Assembly (NCBI RefSeq): GCF_020740795.1
Contig: NC_067285.1
Coordinates: forward strand, 75,740,342 to 75,804,341
DNA from: Apus apus
Lineage: Eukaryota; Chordata; Aves; Apodiformes; Apodidae
Direction: 5' to 3'
Length of the DNA: 64,000 bases
How positions within the stretch are numbered: position 1 is the stretch's first letter; every line of letters starts with the position of its first letter. Below are positions 1 through 13,700 of this stretch, one piece after another. The translations under genes and the position numbers were made by a program. Below the pieces are notes generated by a model. That model did no database searches. It worked only from the letters and a program-made list of their open reading frames with translations, and had not been told where the DNA came from.

Positions 1-562
1 TCTCCTCCCCCTCTATTCTGCATTGGTGAGGCCGCATCTGGAGTATTGTGTCCAGTTCTGGGCCCCTCAGTTCAAGAAGGACAGGGATCTGCTTGAGAGA
101 GTCCAGCGCAGAGCCACAAAGATGATTAAGGGAGTGGAACATCTCCCTTATGAGGAAAGGCTGAGGGAGCTGGGTCTCTTTAGCTTGGAGAAAAGGAGAC
201 TGAGGGGTGACCTCATCAATGTTTACAAATACGTAAAGGGTGAGTGTCAAGAAGATGGAGTTAAGCTTTTTTCAGTGATGATCAGTGATAGGACAAGGAG
301 TAATGGATACAAATTGGAGCATAGGAGGTTTAAGGTCAATATCAGAAAAATTTTTTTTACTGTGAGAGTGACAGAGCACTGGAACAGGCTGCCCAGAGAG
401 GTTGTGGAGTCTCCTTCACTGGAGACATTCAAACCCCGCCTGGACGCCTTCCTGTGTGATGTACACTAGGTGACCCTGCTCTGGTGGGGGGGTTGGACTA
501 GATGATCTTTCGAGGTCCCTTCCAACCCCTATGATTCTATGATTCTATGATGATTCTATGAT
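1..562 (+). mobile_element. CR1 LINE 3' end (young copy, cut by window edge)
   Basis: The sequence codes the C-terminal part of a CR1 reverse transcriptase ORF2 (for example [19 protein letters not shown]), then the short CR1 3' UTR and a tail of ATTCTATG repeats. It matches bases 37662-38218 with only scattered differences, so it belongs to a young subfamily. The ORF is still readable to a stop near base 469. Confidence 0.93.
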
Positions 563-639
563 TATCTTCTTTCTCATAACCAGTTAATATTAATTCATTC
601 TATTGTTAATTTCATATTATATTTTATATTGCTCACTGT

Positions 640-1088
640 TGGAGTGCCACAACGGAGATCAGAGGCCTGAAAAACCTCTGCTATGAAAACAGGCTGAGAG
701 AGTTAGGGTTGTTCAGCCTGGAGAAGAGAAGGTTCCTGGGAGACCTTATAGTGGCCTTCCAGTACCTGAAGGGGTACAGGAAAGCTGGGGAGGGACTTCT
801 TACAAGAGCATGTAGCAACAGGACAAGGAAGAACAGTTTCAAACTGAATTAGGGTAGACTTAGGTTAGATATTAGGAAGAAATTCTTTAGTGTGAGCGTG
901 ATGAGACACTGGAACAGGTTGCCCAGAGAACCTATGGTTGCCTCATCCCCTGGAAGTGTTCAAGGCCAGATTGGATGAGGCTTTGAGCAACCTGGTCTAG
1001 TGGGAGGTGTTCCTGCCCATACAGGGGGGTTGGAACTAGACGATCTTTATGGTCCCTTCCAATAAAAACAATTATATGATTCTGTGAT
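640..1088 (+). mobile_element. CR1 LINE 3' end (older copy)
   Basis: A decayed CR1 ORF2 end is visible from cagaggcctgaaaaacctctg to the 3' UTR, ending in tatatgattctgtgatt. Stops and indels are frequent, so it is older than the copy just upstream. Confidence 0.85.
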
Positions 1089-1680
1089 TATAGATATTTA
1101 GCAGTATTAACTAGTTATCAAGCAAAAGATCATATGTGAACTTAAATAAAATGCTCCTGGAAATTGGTTAAAATATTGTATTTTTAAAACTTCTTAACTT
1201 ATTTTATATAGTTGCTCTGAAAATATCTTTCAGTTTTTCAACAAATGGTCTGACTGTAATTTGCCATCCTCATAAAAGATATGCCTAACCCTGAAATGAC
1301 AATTTAATCAATATCAACAGTGCATAAAAGTATGAATTCCTACACTCAGCCACAAATACTGCTAGTGTGCCTAGTTCTGAATAAATTAAAGCCTCCCTCA
1401 ATTTTACTGATGCTTTCAAATCCATTGAGCTGGAGAAAGACTGTGATGCATCTGATAATGACAGACTATCTCACTTTTGCTGGTGTTACACCAGCAAGTG
1501 AAAAGTACATAAACATGATAAGTATAACTAATGTTGGTAAATACCAGTGGTATATTAATCTGTTGATCTATTTTTTAAAGAATTTAGGTTAATACTCATG
1601 AACAAAACATGAACAATCACAAATGTTACGTAAATAAGTATGTTTTCTTAATTTTGAATCTGTGTCATGTTTCCTTACAG

Positions 1681-1775
1681 GCTGTGAAAAAGATGTGTTG
1701 ATTGATATCCTAACACAACGTTGCAATTCACAGCGGCTTATGATTGCCGAGGCGTACAGAGACATGTATGGCAGG
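1681..1775 (+). CDS. ANXA10: ANXA10 exon, annexin repeat 1 start
   Basis: The 95-bp exon follows ttccttacag and ends before gtatga. It codes [18 protein letters not shown] and onward to DMYGR, the A and B helices of annexin repeat 1. It begins with two bases that finish a codon from the missing previous exon. Confidence 0.95.
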
Positions 1776-4700
1776 GTATGACAGAGCCATTTCATACTTT
1801 CATTACTTCTGTAGCTCCTGTCTCCAGTGCAGTTGGTCAGCCCTTCTCTGAGGTCAGTCACTGGAACCAAAAACCTGACAGACAGCTGGCCAGTACCAAC
1901 AGACTGGCACACAACTTCAGTCATGCAACTATCAATACTTCTGATGGTTTCCAATTGTCATTTGTATAGCAGTAAAAGTATGTTTAAAAAAAGGGACATG
2001 GAAAGTTTCTTCTTCTAGAGCTCATGCTCCTCTTCTATCGACCAAACCAGAATTTCTGGACAGGCTACTTCTTCTTCTATGTGCTATTGGGGGTTTCAGC
2101 ATAATTTTTTTCAAGTTTTTGGAATACATAATAAAGTAGTATTGTAGTAGTATTGGCTTGAACCACCAAAGAAAAACACCATACCGAAAATTACAGGTAG
2201 TTGTATCTTACTCATGCACTGATTAGTGCTCTCCTCTCAAGCACTGACACTCTCAGACCTCATACCCTGTACTCACATCCCTATACTAAGCACAATACTT
2301 ATCTGAGTTGTTTAATGTTAAATTCACGAATATTGGAAAGGTATTTCAAAAATGTTAAGGCATAAAAAGTTTGCGCTTTTTTTTCAAGTGTGTTTCTTCC
2401 ATATTTATGTAACAAGGTTATTTTTATTATATGAGTTCTTAAACATACACAGAGGTAGATGTCCTCTTTCTGTTTCCAGATCTACTATTGCTAACCAAAT
2501 AACTTTGGGAAAGCTGTAAAGCTTGCATTTTCCTCAGTATACCACTGAGTTTGCCCTTAGTTATATAACAGCAAAAAAACTAGCAGCACCTTTTATAAAA
2601 TTCCTGTGAAATCTAGTGATGAAAATTGCTGTAAAAGTAGATACTATGGGAAAGCTAAAGAAAAACACTGTGATCATAATGACAAGATGTGCCCTTCCCC
2701 TAACAGAAGCTAGACAAACTTTTTAAACAAAATCCATTTTTATTCTTTCCCTGAAGCCTGAAAAACTATCATCTCACTGGAAATTGTGTTGAAGGTCAGT
2801 GTATGATTGTCTTTGAACTGATCAGTGTGCAGGAGAACAATGTATTTGCAGAAATCCTACCACACAGCCATCAACCCTAACTGGAGTTAACTGGAAATGG
2901 TTCATTCAGAAACTCCACATTAGCTTCTGCTGTGGTAGTCTGTTACACCACCAGTCTATCAACCAGTAGAACAGTGTAACTTCTTCCTGGGGTAGCAGAG
3001 CAGTTTTCCAGAGACAGCCTTTGTGCCACCTTTATACCAAAACATCTCACAACTGTTGACCTGTAAGTATGTTGAAACAGACCCTTACTCTACTATAATT
3101 GATGGGAAAAGAAGAGCTGGATTTAATCAGCATAGTGGGTTGATTTTGTGCTGTTACTCACTTATAGGAGATCACAGGCTTCATTTGGAATTTTATAAGA
3201 AATCAAACACATGGTATTTGTGATATTTTAGATGCAGCCTTGAATGGATGAGGATGTTTTAAATAGACCATAAAAGAACAGTAACTGAATCACAGATCTC
3301 CTTACCTTCCAAAGACTGTAATGATGATTGAAATCAGTAGACATGCATGAATAAAAGTGTTTTCCATCATAAGTTATTTATTAGGTTACCGTTACCATTA
3401 CACATACAAACCACACAGAATCAGTGTTTATCCTCAACATTCCTCCATGAGTTTTAGATTTACTTACAGAAAACTAAAGCATGTCAAGCTACATTTAAAA
3501 GCTTCATACCTCTTCAAATGCAAAATAAAAATATAAATAAATAAATGAAAATACACCACCTCTAAATTTATATCTCTCAGCCATATTCAATCAATCTGAA
3601 GTGCTATTAAGTGGCCACAGAACTAAAAATCTCAAAGAACTAAAGTAGCCAAGTAAAACCTCAGATGTCATTTTTAAGAATTTCAGTCTTCAAAACTATG
3701 AATAATAATAGAATGGACAGGCAAGCAAACTATTTTTGTATTCCAGCAAGGGGTTACAGAAAATTCTGAAACTCTTGCATATACATCCACAATTTTAATT
3801 TAAATTAATCTGTTAAGCACTGGGTATACTTTACAGTGCAAGATACATTAAGACATTCTTCACAGCTTTCCAAAAAGGCTCACCTAGTTCTACTTTTTGC
3901 CATGTGGAAATGGGGCAGGACAAATTAGCTTTAATCTAGTGCAGAGACAAAACGGGAATGCTGTTTAATTGTCTCACATGTGACAGTAGATAGACTGAAC
4001 TGGGTAATCTGGTTAGTGCTCCGTGCAATTTATTTGTCTGATCCCTCAAAAATTTGCTATCTTGGGCAGGAACTGCCAAACAGGATGGGATGTGTCTTGT
4101 CCTGAGTTGCTGCAGTTTACACTTGAGAAGATACTTCAGCACACATTAGTGATAGCATTTCACTGGCTGCAACCTGTATTAATGGATATATTGCATTAAG
4201 CAAGTGTGCCATTCTGCAGTCCCAGATGATGAGAGTTAAAATCCCCAGGACAGAGCAGACAGACAGTGAGGCAATAACAATTTTAGCCTTCTCAGTTTAA
4301 TTTACGGTAAACTTGTCAGTCCAGTTCTCAACCCTCTTAATTTCAAAGTGGTCTGTTCAATATAGTAGCCACTGTGCCCATTTATTTTACAAATGTAAAG
4401 TGTGACAGATTAGAAGGAGAAATATATTTAATAAATAAATAAATAAATGAAAATATCCCTGAACTGGTTGCATGATTCAGACATACAGACAAGGTGTAAG
4501 ATTCTTTCTTACAATTAGCCTTCAAGGATTTCATATAGGAGAGACGATTAGGATATATTGTAACAGCAATTTAGAGTTGTCTTTTCATATTTGTCAATAT
4601 TTTACTTCTCTTAGTTCTAATTGCTGGAGTAATTTTAATTAGCATTCATTTGTATTATTAATCCATTTTCCCACAGGCATGTTGTCAGAAGTGAAATGTC

Positions 4701-7700
4701 TTAATGAATTAGTTTCTAGACCATGTGTGATTTAGTGGTTGTCAACTGCATCTAATGTGCACTCACTGAAGACTGCATGTTTCTTCATTATAAATTTAAT
4801 TTTTAAATATATGTCCTCCTTAATTTCTACTCTAGATACTAACTTAATTATATTCAGACATGTATCAAAACCAAAGTACAGGACTGAAAAAGATGCTGCT
4901 CTGAAAACATAATTTATATAATGGGAACTGTTCCTGGTGCTTCTTTAAATTTAGACTTAGGCCAGAACATATCCAACCACTGCCTAGTGCTGTACACAAA
5001 ACATAAAAATGAGTACACAAATATCCTCTTAATCAGCAACAGCAATAGTATGACTAACAAGCTTTTCGCATTTGCAGTGTTTTGAAGGATGCTGCCTGGA
5101 AAGGGGAGGGTGGGGAGGAAACACTCATCCATTACTGAGCTACTGCGACACATGCAGCGAAAGAAGAGGGCTCCCTTTTATTAATCCAGCATCTCCCAAA
5201 AGTAGTGAATTCAGTTTGAATGTAATATAGAGATAAAAAGAAGTGCATAACCCTCCAGTAATCCATAGCAGATATGTTTTTAAACTAGGAGCAATATGGA
5301 TGATTTTTTAAAAATTACTCACATAGTAACCTCTGAACAAAGCACATCATCACCTGTGTTGCATGGGATTTAATTTCCAAAGGTGCTTAGCTCCCACAGA
5401 TTCACAAAGGAAATATGCCAAGCGAAGCTGCAGATGCTGTGCCATGGTATTTCAGTTTCCAAGCCTTTAAGTAGATGTCCTTAAACCCCTGAATTTTCTT
5501 CTATATTCTACTGAACTGAAAATCAACAATCCTATATGGTCTACATGGTTGTGTGTCTATTGTCATCTCACCCATACTATTAGAAGAAGCAGGCACTATT
5601 TAAAAGAATATTTTTGTTACTTAATTTTAGCCAGAATTCATCTTCAACAGTTCATCTTTATTAATTTACAGAGAAAATCACTAATACTTTTTGAAGCTGT
5701 CTTCATAAAGTGTGACTCTTGAAAGAATCCTTTCTATGCATTTTATTTTTCTTCTCAAGGATCTGATATCAGACTTAAAAGAGAATCTCTCTCATCACTT
5801 CAAAGAAGTAATGGTTGGCCTGATGTATCCACCTGCCTCCTATGATGCCCACGAGCTCTGGCATGCTTTGAAGGTACTTGTGAAATTCAGAACTGCTTGG
5901 AGTCATAGACTCTAATTACAGTACTGAACATATGTTAAATTGATTTTTTTTTTACATTTAAATGGTTGATAAATGGCTGGGTTAGTACACTGCAATAGTG
6001 TACTACTACTACATAGTACACCAGGTCATCAGAAATACAGTGCTATATGAAGTTTATTCATTGGTATGCTAAAACCAGCATCAAAATATCCTTGTCATGT
6101 AACAAGTACAACCCATTTAGCACCCATGGGAAACTTGGTAAATGAAGAAATATTTATCAAGGGAAAAATGTAAGGCCGTGATCTTGCAAGCATTGATGTA
6201 TGTTACCCCAAAAAACTAATTGGAACAGCTAATGCCATGCACTAAGCCTCCACCTCAGAAAACACCAATGCTTCTTTAGCAGATCATGTCTTTACATAAA
6301 CACTTCAAAATTACTCTGTGATAAAACAATGATCACTCCACTCAAATTGAACTGGTTGCATATTTTGAAGGAAATCTTTCCTTTTTTTCCCAGGATCTGA
6401 GCCTGTGCTCCCTAAACAACTGAAGATGTTAAACAAACAAAAATATTTTTTCAAAGATCATGTAATTAAATGGTGAAAATCATTGTTTGGGGCATTGTGG
6501 AGACCAAATCAGTTCATGGAAGACTTCAATAAATTCTTAGAAAACAGGTCCACTGTTGGCAATTGAAAGTAATAATCCTTGATAAATTCCTAAATTGCCA
6601 ATTCCTGGAGGATGGGAAGGCATATCAGAGCTCAACTGTTTTCCTTTTATTTCCATGAATATGTGCTACTTTCCACTGCCACAAATAAAACACAGATTGA
6701 GACAGATTATATGACTCTGAGCAAGGTGATATACCATAAATATTTGGGAATCCCTTAAAAAAACCCAAACACTTTGTCAAGGATGAGCATACTCTGCAAA
6801 AGTACCCTGCATTGCTCCAGCAGCGACTGCTATTCTTTAGCTACTTGTGATAAGTGCCACATGGCTTTCTTCTAAAAGCTGTGGTTTCTACTAACAACAT
6901 TTTTCATATTTACTTTTTCTACACAGGGAGTAGACACAGAAGAAAAATGTCTAATTGACATATTATCCTCAAGATCAAATATGGAGATCTTCCAGATGAA
7001 AGAAGCCTACTTAATGCGTAATCAGAAAAAACTTATTTCCTGTGAGAGTGACAGAGCACTGGAACAGGCTGCCCAGAGAGGTTGTGGAGTCTCCTTTGCT
7101 GGAGACACTCAAAACCCCCCTGGACACGTTCCTGTGTGATGTGCTCTAGGTGACCCTGCTCTGGCAGGGGGGGTTGGACTAGATGATCTTTCGAGGTCCC
7201 TTCCAACCCCTAAGATTCTGTGATTCTGTAATGTTTTTTACAAATGCACAGTAGCAGTTGTACTACATGTGCTCTGGATGTATTAGCACACATGAAGGAA
7301 ATTAACTACAAAAATGAGTTCTCAATACTAACTGGTTCCCTTCCCCCTCCTCTCCTGTAACTAGACACAAAAGACTGAAGCAAAATATGTAAAGGTGAAA
7401 ACATGTCACAGTATTTTTGAGATGTATTGCTGCCTGTGCATGTGAAATATTGGCAGACACATCTGGGGATTTTCAGAAACTTTTGCACACTTTATTCAAA
7501 AAAATGGTTTCCTATGAAAAAGTGCTTACTCAGGCTGACACTCCACTCACCTGCTTTGATGGGGCATTTCCAAAGATTCTGCCACCACACAGCAGCAGCA
7601 GTGGTGGTGGGGCTGTGCCTGTGGGTAGGTGGACACGTGAGCAGGGGCAGTGACCGAGGCCCCCCAGCAGGGCCCTGACAGACCTGCCAGCCCCACACTA

Positions 7701-10700
7701 GATCTGTGTAGAACCAGCAGAGGTCACAGAGGAATAATCACCATAGAAAATGGACATGTATTAGCACCCTATGTATTTATTCTTTGTTTGCTAATCTTCA
7801 CTAGTACTCTTCAGAGCATGTTCATCTGCAATTAAGATTATATGTTTTTGTTTTAACCTAGAATATAATAATGATCTTCAACAAGATATTGATTCTGAGA
7901 CCTCAGGTCACTTCAGAGACACGCTCATAAACCTTGCTCAGGTACTGTAAAAACAAGTAGTATGACTTACATTTCTAATCATAATAACTTTTTAGACTAT
8001 TTGAGAAGTCCTAAATTTTAAGGGGAAAAGCAGAAGGGAAAGAGAACTTGAATCTTTCATCTACTTTGACTTTGGCTTATTTTCTTAAACCATGGACCTT
8101 GATAAAGAGGCCTAAAATCATCAACTTCTTAGCTAACAAGATATAATTGCTATTTTCCTCAAGATAAAGAATAATGGCAGGAAATTCCAACTTTATTCAG
8201 TTATACTGTACACTGGATTGTTCATTGAATCCTCCATGTTCAGATACAACCTTATACTAAAACTCAGTGATATTTCACTAAAATACAGCCTTTCTAGTTC
8301 TAGTACCATGCAACATAGAGAAGATTATTATATAGCAACATTTTCAATGCATCCTTTAGTATGTTTTTTTCAGACACCATTTTGCTTTGATTAAAAAAAC
8401 AAAGCAAATCTTGGCAAGTTAAATTTTGGCATTGATGACAAACACATCTGACTACAGATAGAAGTAAATGTGCTTCACGTATGAAAAGCAAACTATACAA
8501 ATGCTACAGTGTGGTATTTGTAGTTTTCATGTCCACACCGAGGCATATTAGAAGTTACAGGTTCTAGACCTCCCCAGATAAGCTAACAGAGTTAAAAATC
8601 CAGGCTAACTAATATTCTAGTACAAGACAAACAGAAGACTTTTATTGTAATCCTCTTTTTTTTCTTTTTTTTTTTTTTTTTTTTTTTTTGGGGGGGGGGG
8701 CTATTAATTGAAATATTATCATTTTAAAATTAAATTTAAAAAATAATTATACCTGTCATAGAATTCTTCACAAAACTATGCCAAGAGTAGTCACTGTTAA
8801 ATGTTACTGGGGAAGGTGGGCATTTGACTATTTAATTTATTTTATTGTTGCATGTCTTTTTTTTTCCTGTGTTTTCTTCTGTATGTAGCTATATGCAATC
8901 ATTCCAGAAAGATTTCCTTCAAGTATTTTATCTTGTTACTAGGAATCCCAGTCCCTACTGTGTGAAATTCTTATAATCTAATTAAAAGATAAATCCTCAT
9001 TTTTTAACAGCAAAGCACTACAAATCAGTCATTCTACAAGTTGACAAGAAATACATTATTTTAATCTTCCCTTTCACATACAGTGTAAAATAACTCTAAA
9101 TTTTAAAATAAATTGTTTCAAACACATATCATTAAGGCAGTGATTACACGCAGCTTGAGATTTTTGAGAGTTCTGCAACCAGTGCTGATTTGTATGCTTA
9201 CAAGACAATTATGGTTAAAAAATCAATTCCAAGAGTCGTGTGGTTTTCTCTCTTTCTAACTATGTAATTCAGATCATAGTATGTTTACTAGAGCATATCA
9301 GCTTGATTTGTGTAACTGAAAAGCTATTAAATATAAGGATAAATTAGAAGTATTCTTCTGTGGTTTACGTATCAAAGTTGACAAACAATTTTCTAGTTTT
9401 GGATCTTAATTTTAGACAATTATTATGAGCCAGCAAAATCTCTGTTATTTGATGTGCTTGCTCCTATGGTTTGTGCAGGGAGGGGAAAAAAATATTAAAA
9501 ATTCTGGTAATATGCATAGTGATCGGAAATGATCAGTGAATAACAAATGTCATTCTTGTTTTCCCCTCATAGTAAGATATTATAGTGAGGACTAGAACAT
9601 CCATAATACTGGAAATGGCAGTGAGATGGTGCTCGTATTATTAAAGCTTATTAAAATGGGACTAACAATGGGATAGGTTTATCCACTGCCCCTGTTTTTT
9701 CCTCTCACAAGACTGTTCATCATTCCAGAGTCCTCTGCTTAGGGGAAAGGAGAACGTAACATGACAACTCAAAGATATTTTCTACAGATGCAAATTCCAC
9801 CACTGGATACACTGATCCAAACCAAAATCCCATATGTGTTATCTCAATAAATGAAACATACCTTCTCAGATAGACACAATTTTATATTCCTACAGTCTTT
9901 TAGGATTTTGAAGAAAGTATCTTTTTTAACCCCCCAGGGAACAAGGATGGAAGGATATGCAGATCCTGCTACAGCTGCTCAGGATGCAATGGTAAATACA
10001 GTCAGTCGTGAGCTTTTCAAACATAAAAAAAGAGCTAACACAAATGTTGAAAAGTGATTTAGGCCTTATTTAATTTTTTTTTCCTTTTTTCTGGTATACT
10101 AGATTCTATGGGAAGCATGTCAGCAGAAAACAAGCGAACACAAAAACATGCTTCAAATGATTCTCTGCAACAAGAGTTACCAGCAGCTGTGGATGGGTAA
10201 TCCAGCAGTTCAGCTGTTTGAACATAAAGGGGAAAGGAAAAATCTGACTTGCTAATAAAACCATGGTTTACATACCAAGAAGCTCAGTGTGCAGCAGCGT
10301 ATTAGCTTGAAACTTAAGTGTGAACTGTTGGAGCTATCAAACTCCCACTGATGTTAATAGGATTTTGGAAGTAATGCAAAATTTAACTTTGCCTGGTGAC
10401 TACAGACAGCTGTAGCTAGAACAGCCAGACATCAGACTGCCTAATAGGCAGAAAGAATGCAGACCAAAGAAAGGCACAGGCTATGGTTACACCAATTTTA
10501 CACAACCAGAAGAGGGAGATTTTTCTTAACTGTTTTCTTCATTTTTCTTAAGCAACCCTTTGCTGTGAGTGGAAACACCTTGGGAGAGGCAGTCGTATTA
10601 TTTTCAATAAAAATCAGTGCGTGAAAACACATTGTTGTGCTGACACTTTCACAGAAGTTTCAGTTTTTGATGGGAGCACTTCAGGGTCCACATCTGCTCT

Positions 10701-13700
10701 CTTGTAATGACCACAAACCCAGAAACATAGTGGGATGCTTTTATTTAAAATAGATATCAGACTTAATTGCAGATTGTGAGAAAATTATGTGAGGTCATGT
10801 AGATCTTCCTCTGTAAAAATGAAACCTGTTGTATCTGTTTGTTGACAAGTCTGAGATGTCTTTTGCTCTGCAGTAGAAAAACAGTTTGTTCAGTGATAAG
10901 TTTATCACTGTGCAGCCAGCTGCATTTCTTATGCCAACTTCTAACAGGAGCTTAAAACTACTTTGCTGTCATGGATGAACACATTAATTCTTCTATCATG
11001 ACTTCTGTAAGGCTGGTGATGATAGCATTAACATAATGTAGCACATGTGCTCATGCTCTACTGTCTGTAACAGAGATATGAGAGTCTGCCCGTAATGTGG
11101 GCTTCTGTAGGATTAGTGGTGGGCAGTGAGTTGCAAGTTTTCCTCCTTCCCTAAAGAAGTAACTACACCCTGTATATTTGTGTGTATAAGTCTGGATACC
11201 TGCATTATCCAGAGTGTTTATGTCTGGACACTGACATGGTATATGTATCAAGCCACAGCTTCTTGTCACGATCTGTGAATCTCTGGCCAGTTCTAGCAAA
11301 GCTGAGCAAGGAAGTTGTCTTAATGGCATGACATTCTTAAAAGTTTTGTAAACAGAGGTTGCTAGATAGAGAATTTATTAAAGCTTCCAGTGAAACACGC
11401 TTTGGTATATATTCATTTTATACTGTATACTGGAAAAACCCAGAGAGAGAATATCCTGAAAGCTGGGTTTCAGGCTCCTCATCTAGATAGCCCTACCTGA
11501 GGGATATAAACATAATAAAATAGTAAGAATAAATAGGCAAAAAAATAATTCCACAAGACTGGGGGGAAGCAGGGGAAAAAAGGCAAATTGATAATTATTA
11601 AGGAACTAGAATAAAGCAAGATTATTTTATTTTTTTTCCCTGCAAGCTTTCCAGGAGTTCCAAAACATCTCTGGACAAGACATAGTAGATGCCATTAACG
11701 AATGTTATGATGGATACTTTCAAGAATTACTGGTTGCAATAGGTAATGTAAAACTATTCTTTTACACTAGCAATAATATCTTAATAAATATCTAGTATGA
11801 TATCTCTAATGCATCAGGAACATTATTTTTCTGATATTTTTATCCACTTTACTCTCCCTTATTGTGTAATTAAATTTTCAGAGATAATTAGTATATTCAA
11901 ACTGCTTTTCCATGTTTGTGGAAATCTAAAAATGTACATATGCAGCACTAGATTTTTACTAAATAGAACTAGTATCTGCTCTTTGTTTTGTGTGATCAAT
12001 GATAACATCATTACCAACTGAAAATAACTGGATAAGTTTCCAGGACTTGAATAGTATAAAAACAACTTCCCAGCTTTATCGGCCTTTGTTTTTTCATTCA
12101 GAAATAATATTTCTACAGAGATGTCATGTGTGTTCACTGATAGTTAATAAACCTTTTGATTCAACAGCAGTGAGTACCCACTTAATATAAGTACCAGACG
12201 TTTAAAATTATAAATACAGTCATGTTTGTGAAAAGTGGTAGCTTAATTTTAAGCTGAGTCATGGACAGAACGACCCAGCCTTATATTTCAAGAAACCCAA
12301 AGCCAACAGAAATTATTCTATAATAGTCTTATGTCTACCTCTTGCAACTTTTCTCTCCTAGTTCTCTGTGTTCGTGACAAGCCTTCCTACTTTGCTTACA
12401 GGCTTTATAGTGCAATTCATGTAAGTACTCCTTCTTTTTCACGTCATAAAAGTAGCTTCCCTATTTTTTTGTTTGCTTGATGGTTCTTAAACAAGTACTT
12501 ACAAATCAGTCCGTTCAGTCTTTAAGGTATGATTGCATGTTTTGAAACTGTTGGTACCTACATAAATTTCAAAGCAGTAGTGCTTAAGTAACACTTAGGC
12601 TTTAACACTAACAGTAAAAGGTTAAATATTTAGAGTCCTTTAAAAAACACCTGGTAACTTTGTCAGGGTTTTTTTTGTAATTTAAAACCTTTCTTTTCTA
12701 TGGATTGTATCCCCCTCTGCTGTGCAGAACTCAAAGTGCACCTTTCTTACTATGTAATTTTTGTTTCTAGAGATTTTGTAAGTATCACTAAAAATTAAAT
12801 CATAAATTAGTGTTACATAAAAACGAGTGGTTATATTTCTTGTGGAACTCAATGTACATATGCAGGTTCTTTGTTTGTGTGGAAGTGATAACACACTAAA
12901 ACAAATCAGTGCTGAGAAGAAACATGAGCAAATGCAAATACCTACAAATTCTATCTACTGAAGAAGTCACTGAAGACATTTTATTTTGTTTTACATACCT
13001 TACTGAAAACATTAAGCCAATATGTTACATAAAAAATGAAGTATACTGATTTAAGCTTAATTTTTTAAGAGTAATTTTTAGACGATGATCACAAAAGCCA
13101 GTCATGGGTGAAATGTCAAGTATCATCTTAGAGCAGGAATGGTAAAGATAGGATTCAAGCGAAAATCATCAAACAAAACTATTCAGCAACACTTCAACAG
13201 AGCCTCGGTATCCTCTTCCAGGTGCTGCCCCTGCTGCTGTCCCGTTTCAGCTAAATCAGCAGCAGCAAAGAACCACGAAAAATCCCAGGGGCTGAGAGGA
13301 ACAGGCAGTATTTTTCTGAGTGGTCAAAAGAGGATTCTGGCACATGATATGAGTAAGGTTTGCCAAGAAGTACCAGGAAATACCAGCTATCTGGAAAAAT
13401 TATGTTCCTCAAAGGTCCTCTATCAAGACCACTTTTCAAGTTAAAACCTAATTTTTAATTTTCAGAAATATCACATATTTTTTTTTTCTAATGTATAGTC
13501 AGATGATGGATATGATGCAGGAAACAATTTTTAATTATTAAGAACAGACTTTTCCATTTTGCTTTAATTAATATTTTACCTGTTTTCTCAAAGCATTTTA
13601 ATGAACACATAATTCTCAAAAGAAATGCAAGACTTTAGAAGTGCCTGGTTTTGCAGCCAGGTTATGTTCAGATTATTCCAAAAGCTGCTTACATGTCCAT

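Noticed and set aside
23-469. Open frame of 148 residues at the window start
   Set aside because: It is the end of CR1 ORF2, not a host gene.
1-1680. Search for ANXA10 exons 1 and 2
   Set aside because: No sequence here codes the expected N-terminal residues with splice sites. The space is mostly CR1.
7417-7835. Cluster of small open frames with a CAG/GGT-rich stretch in an ANXA10 intron
   Set aside because: They overlap on both strands, have no family resemblance and lie between two confirmed exons.
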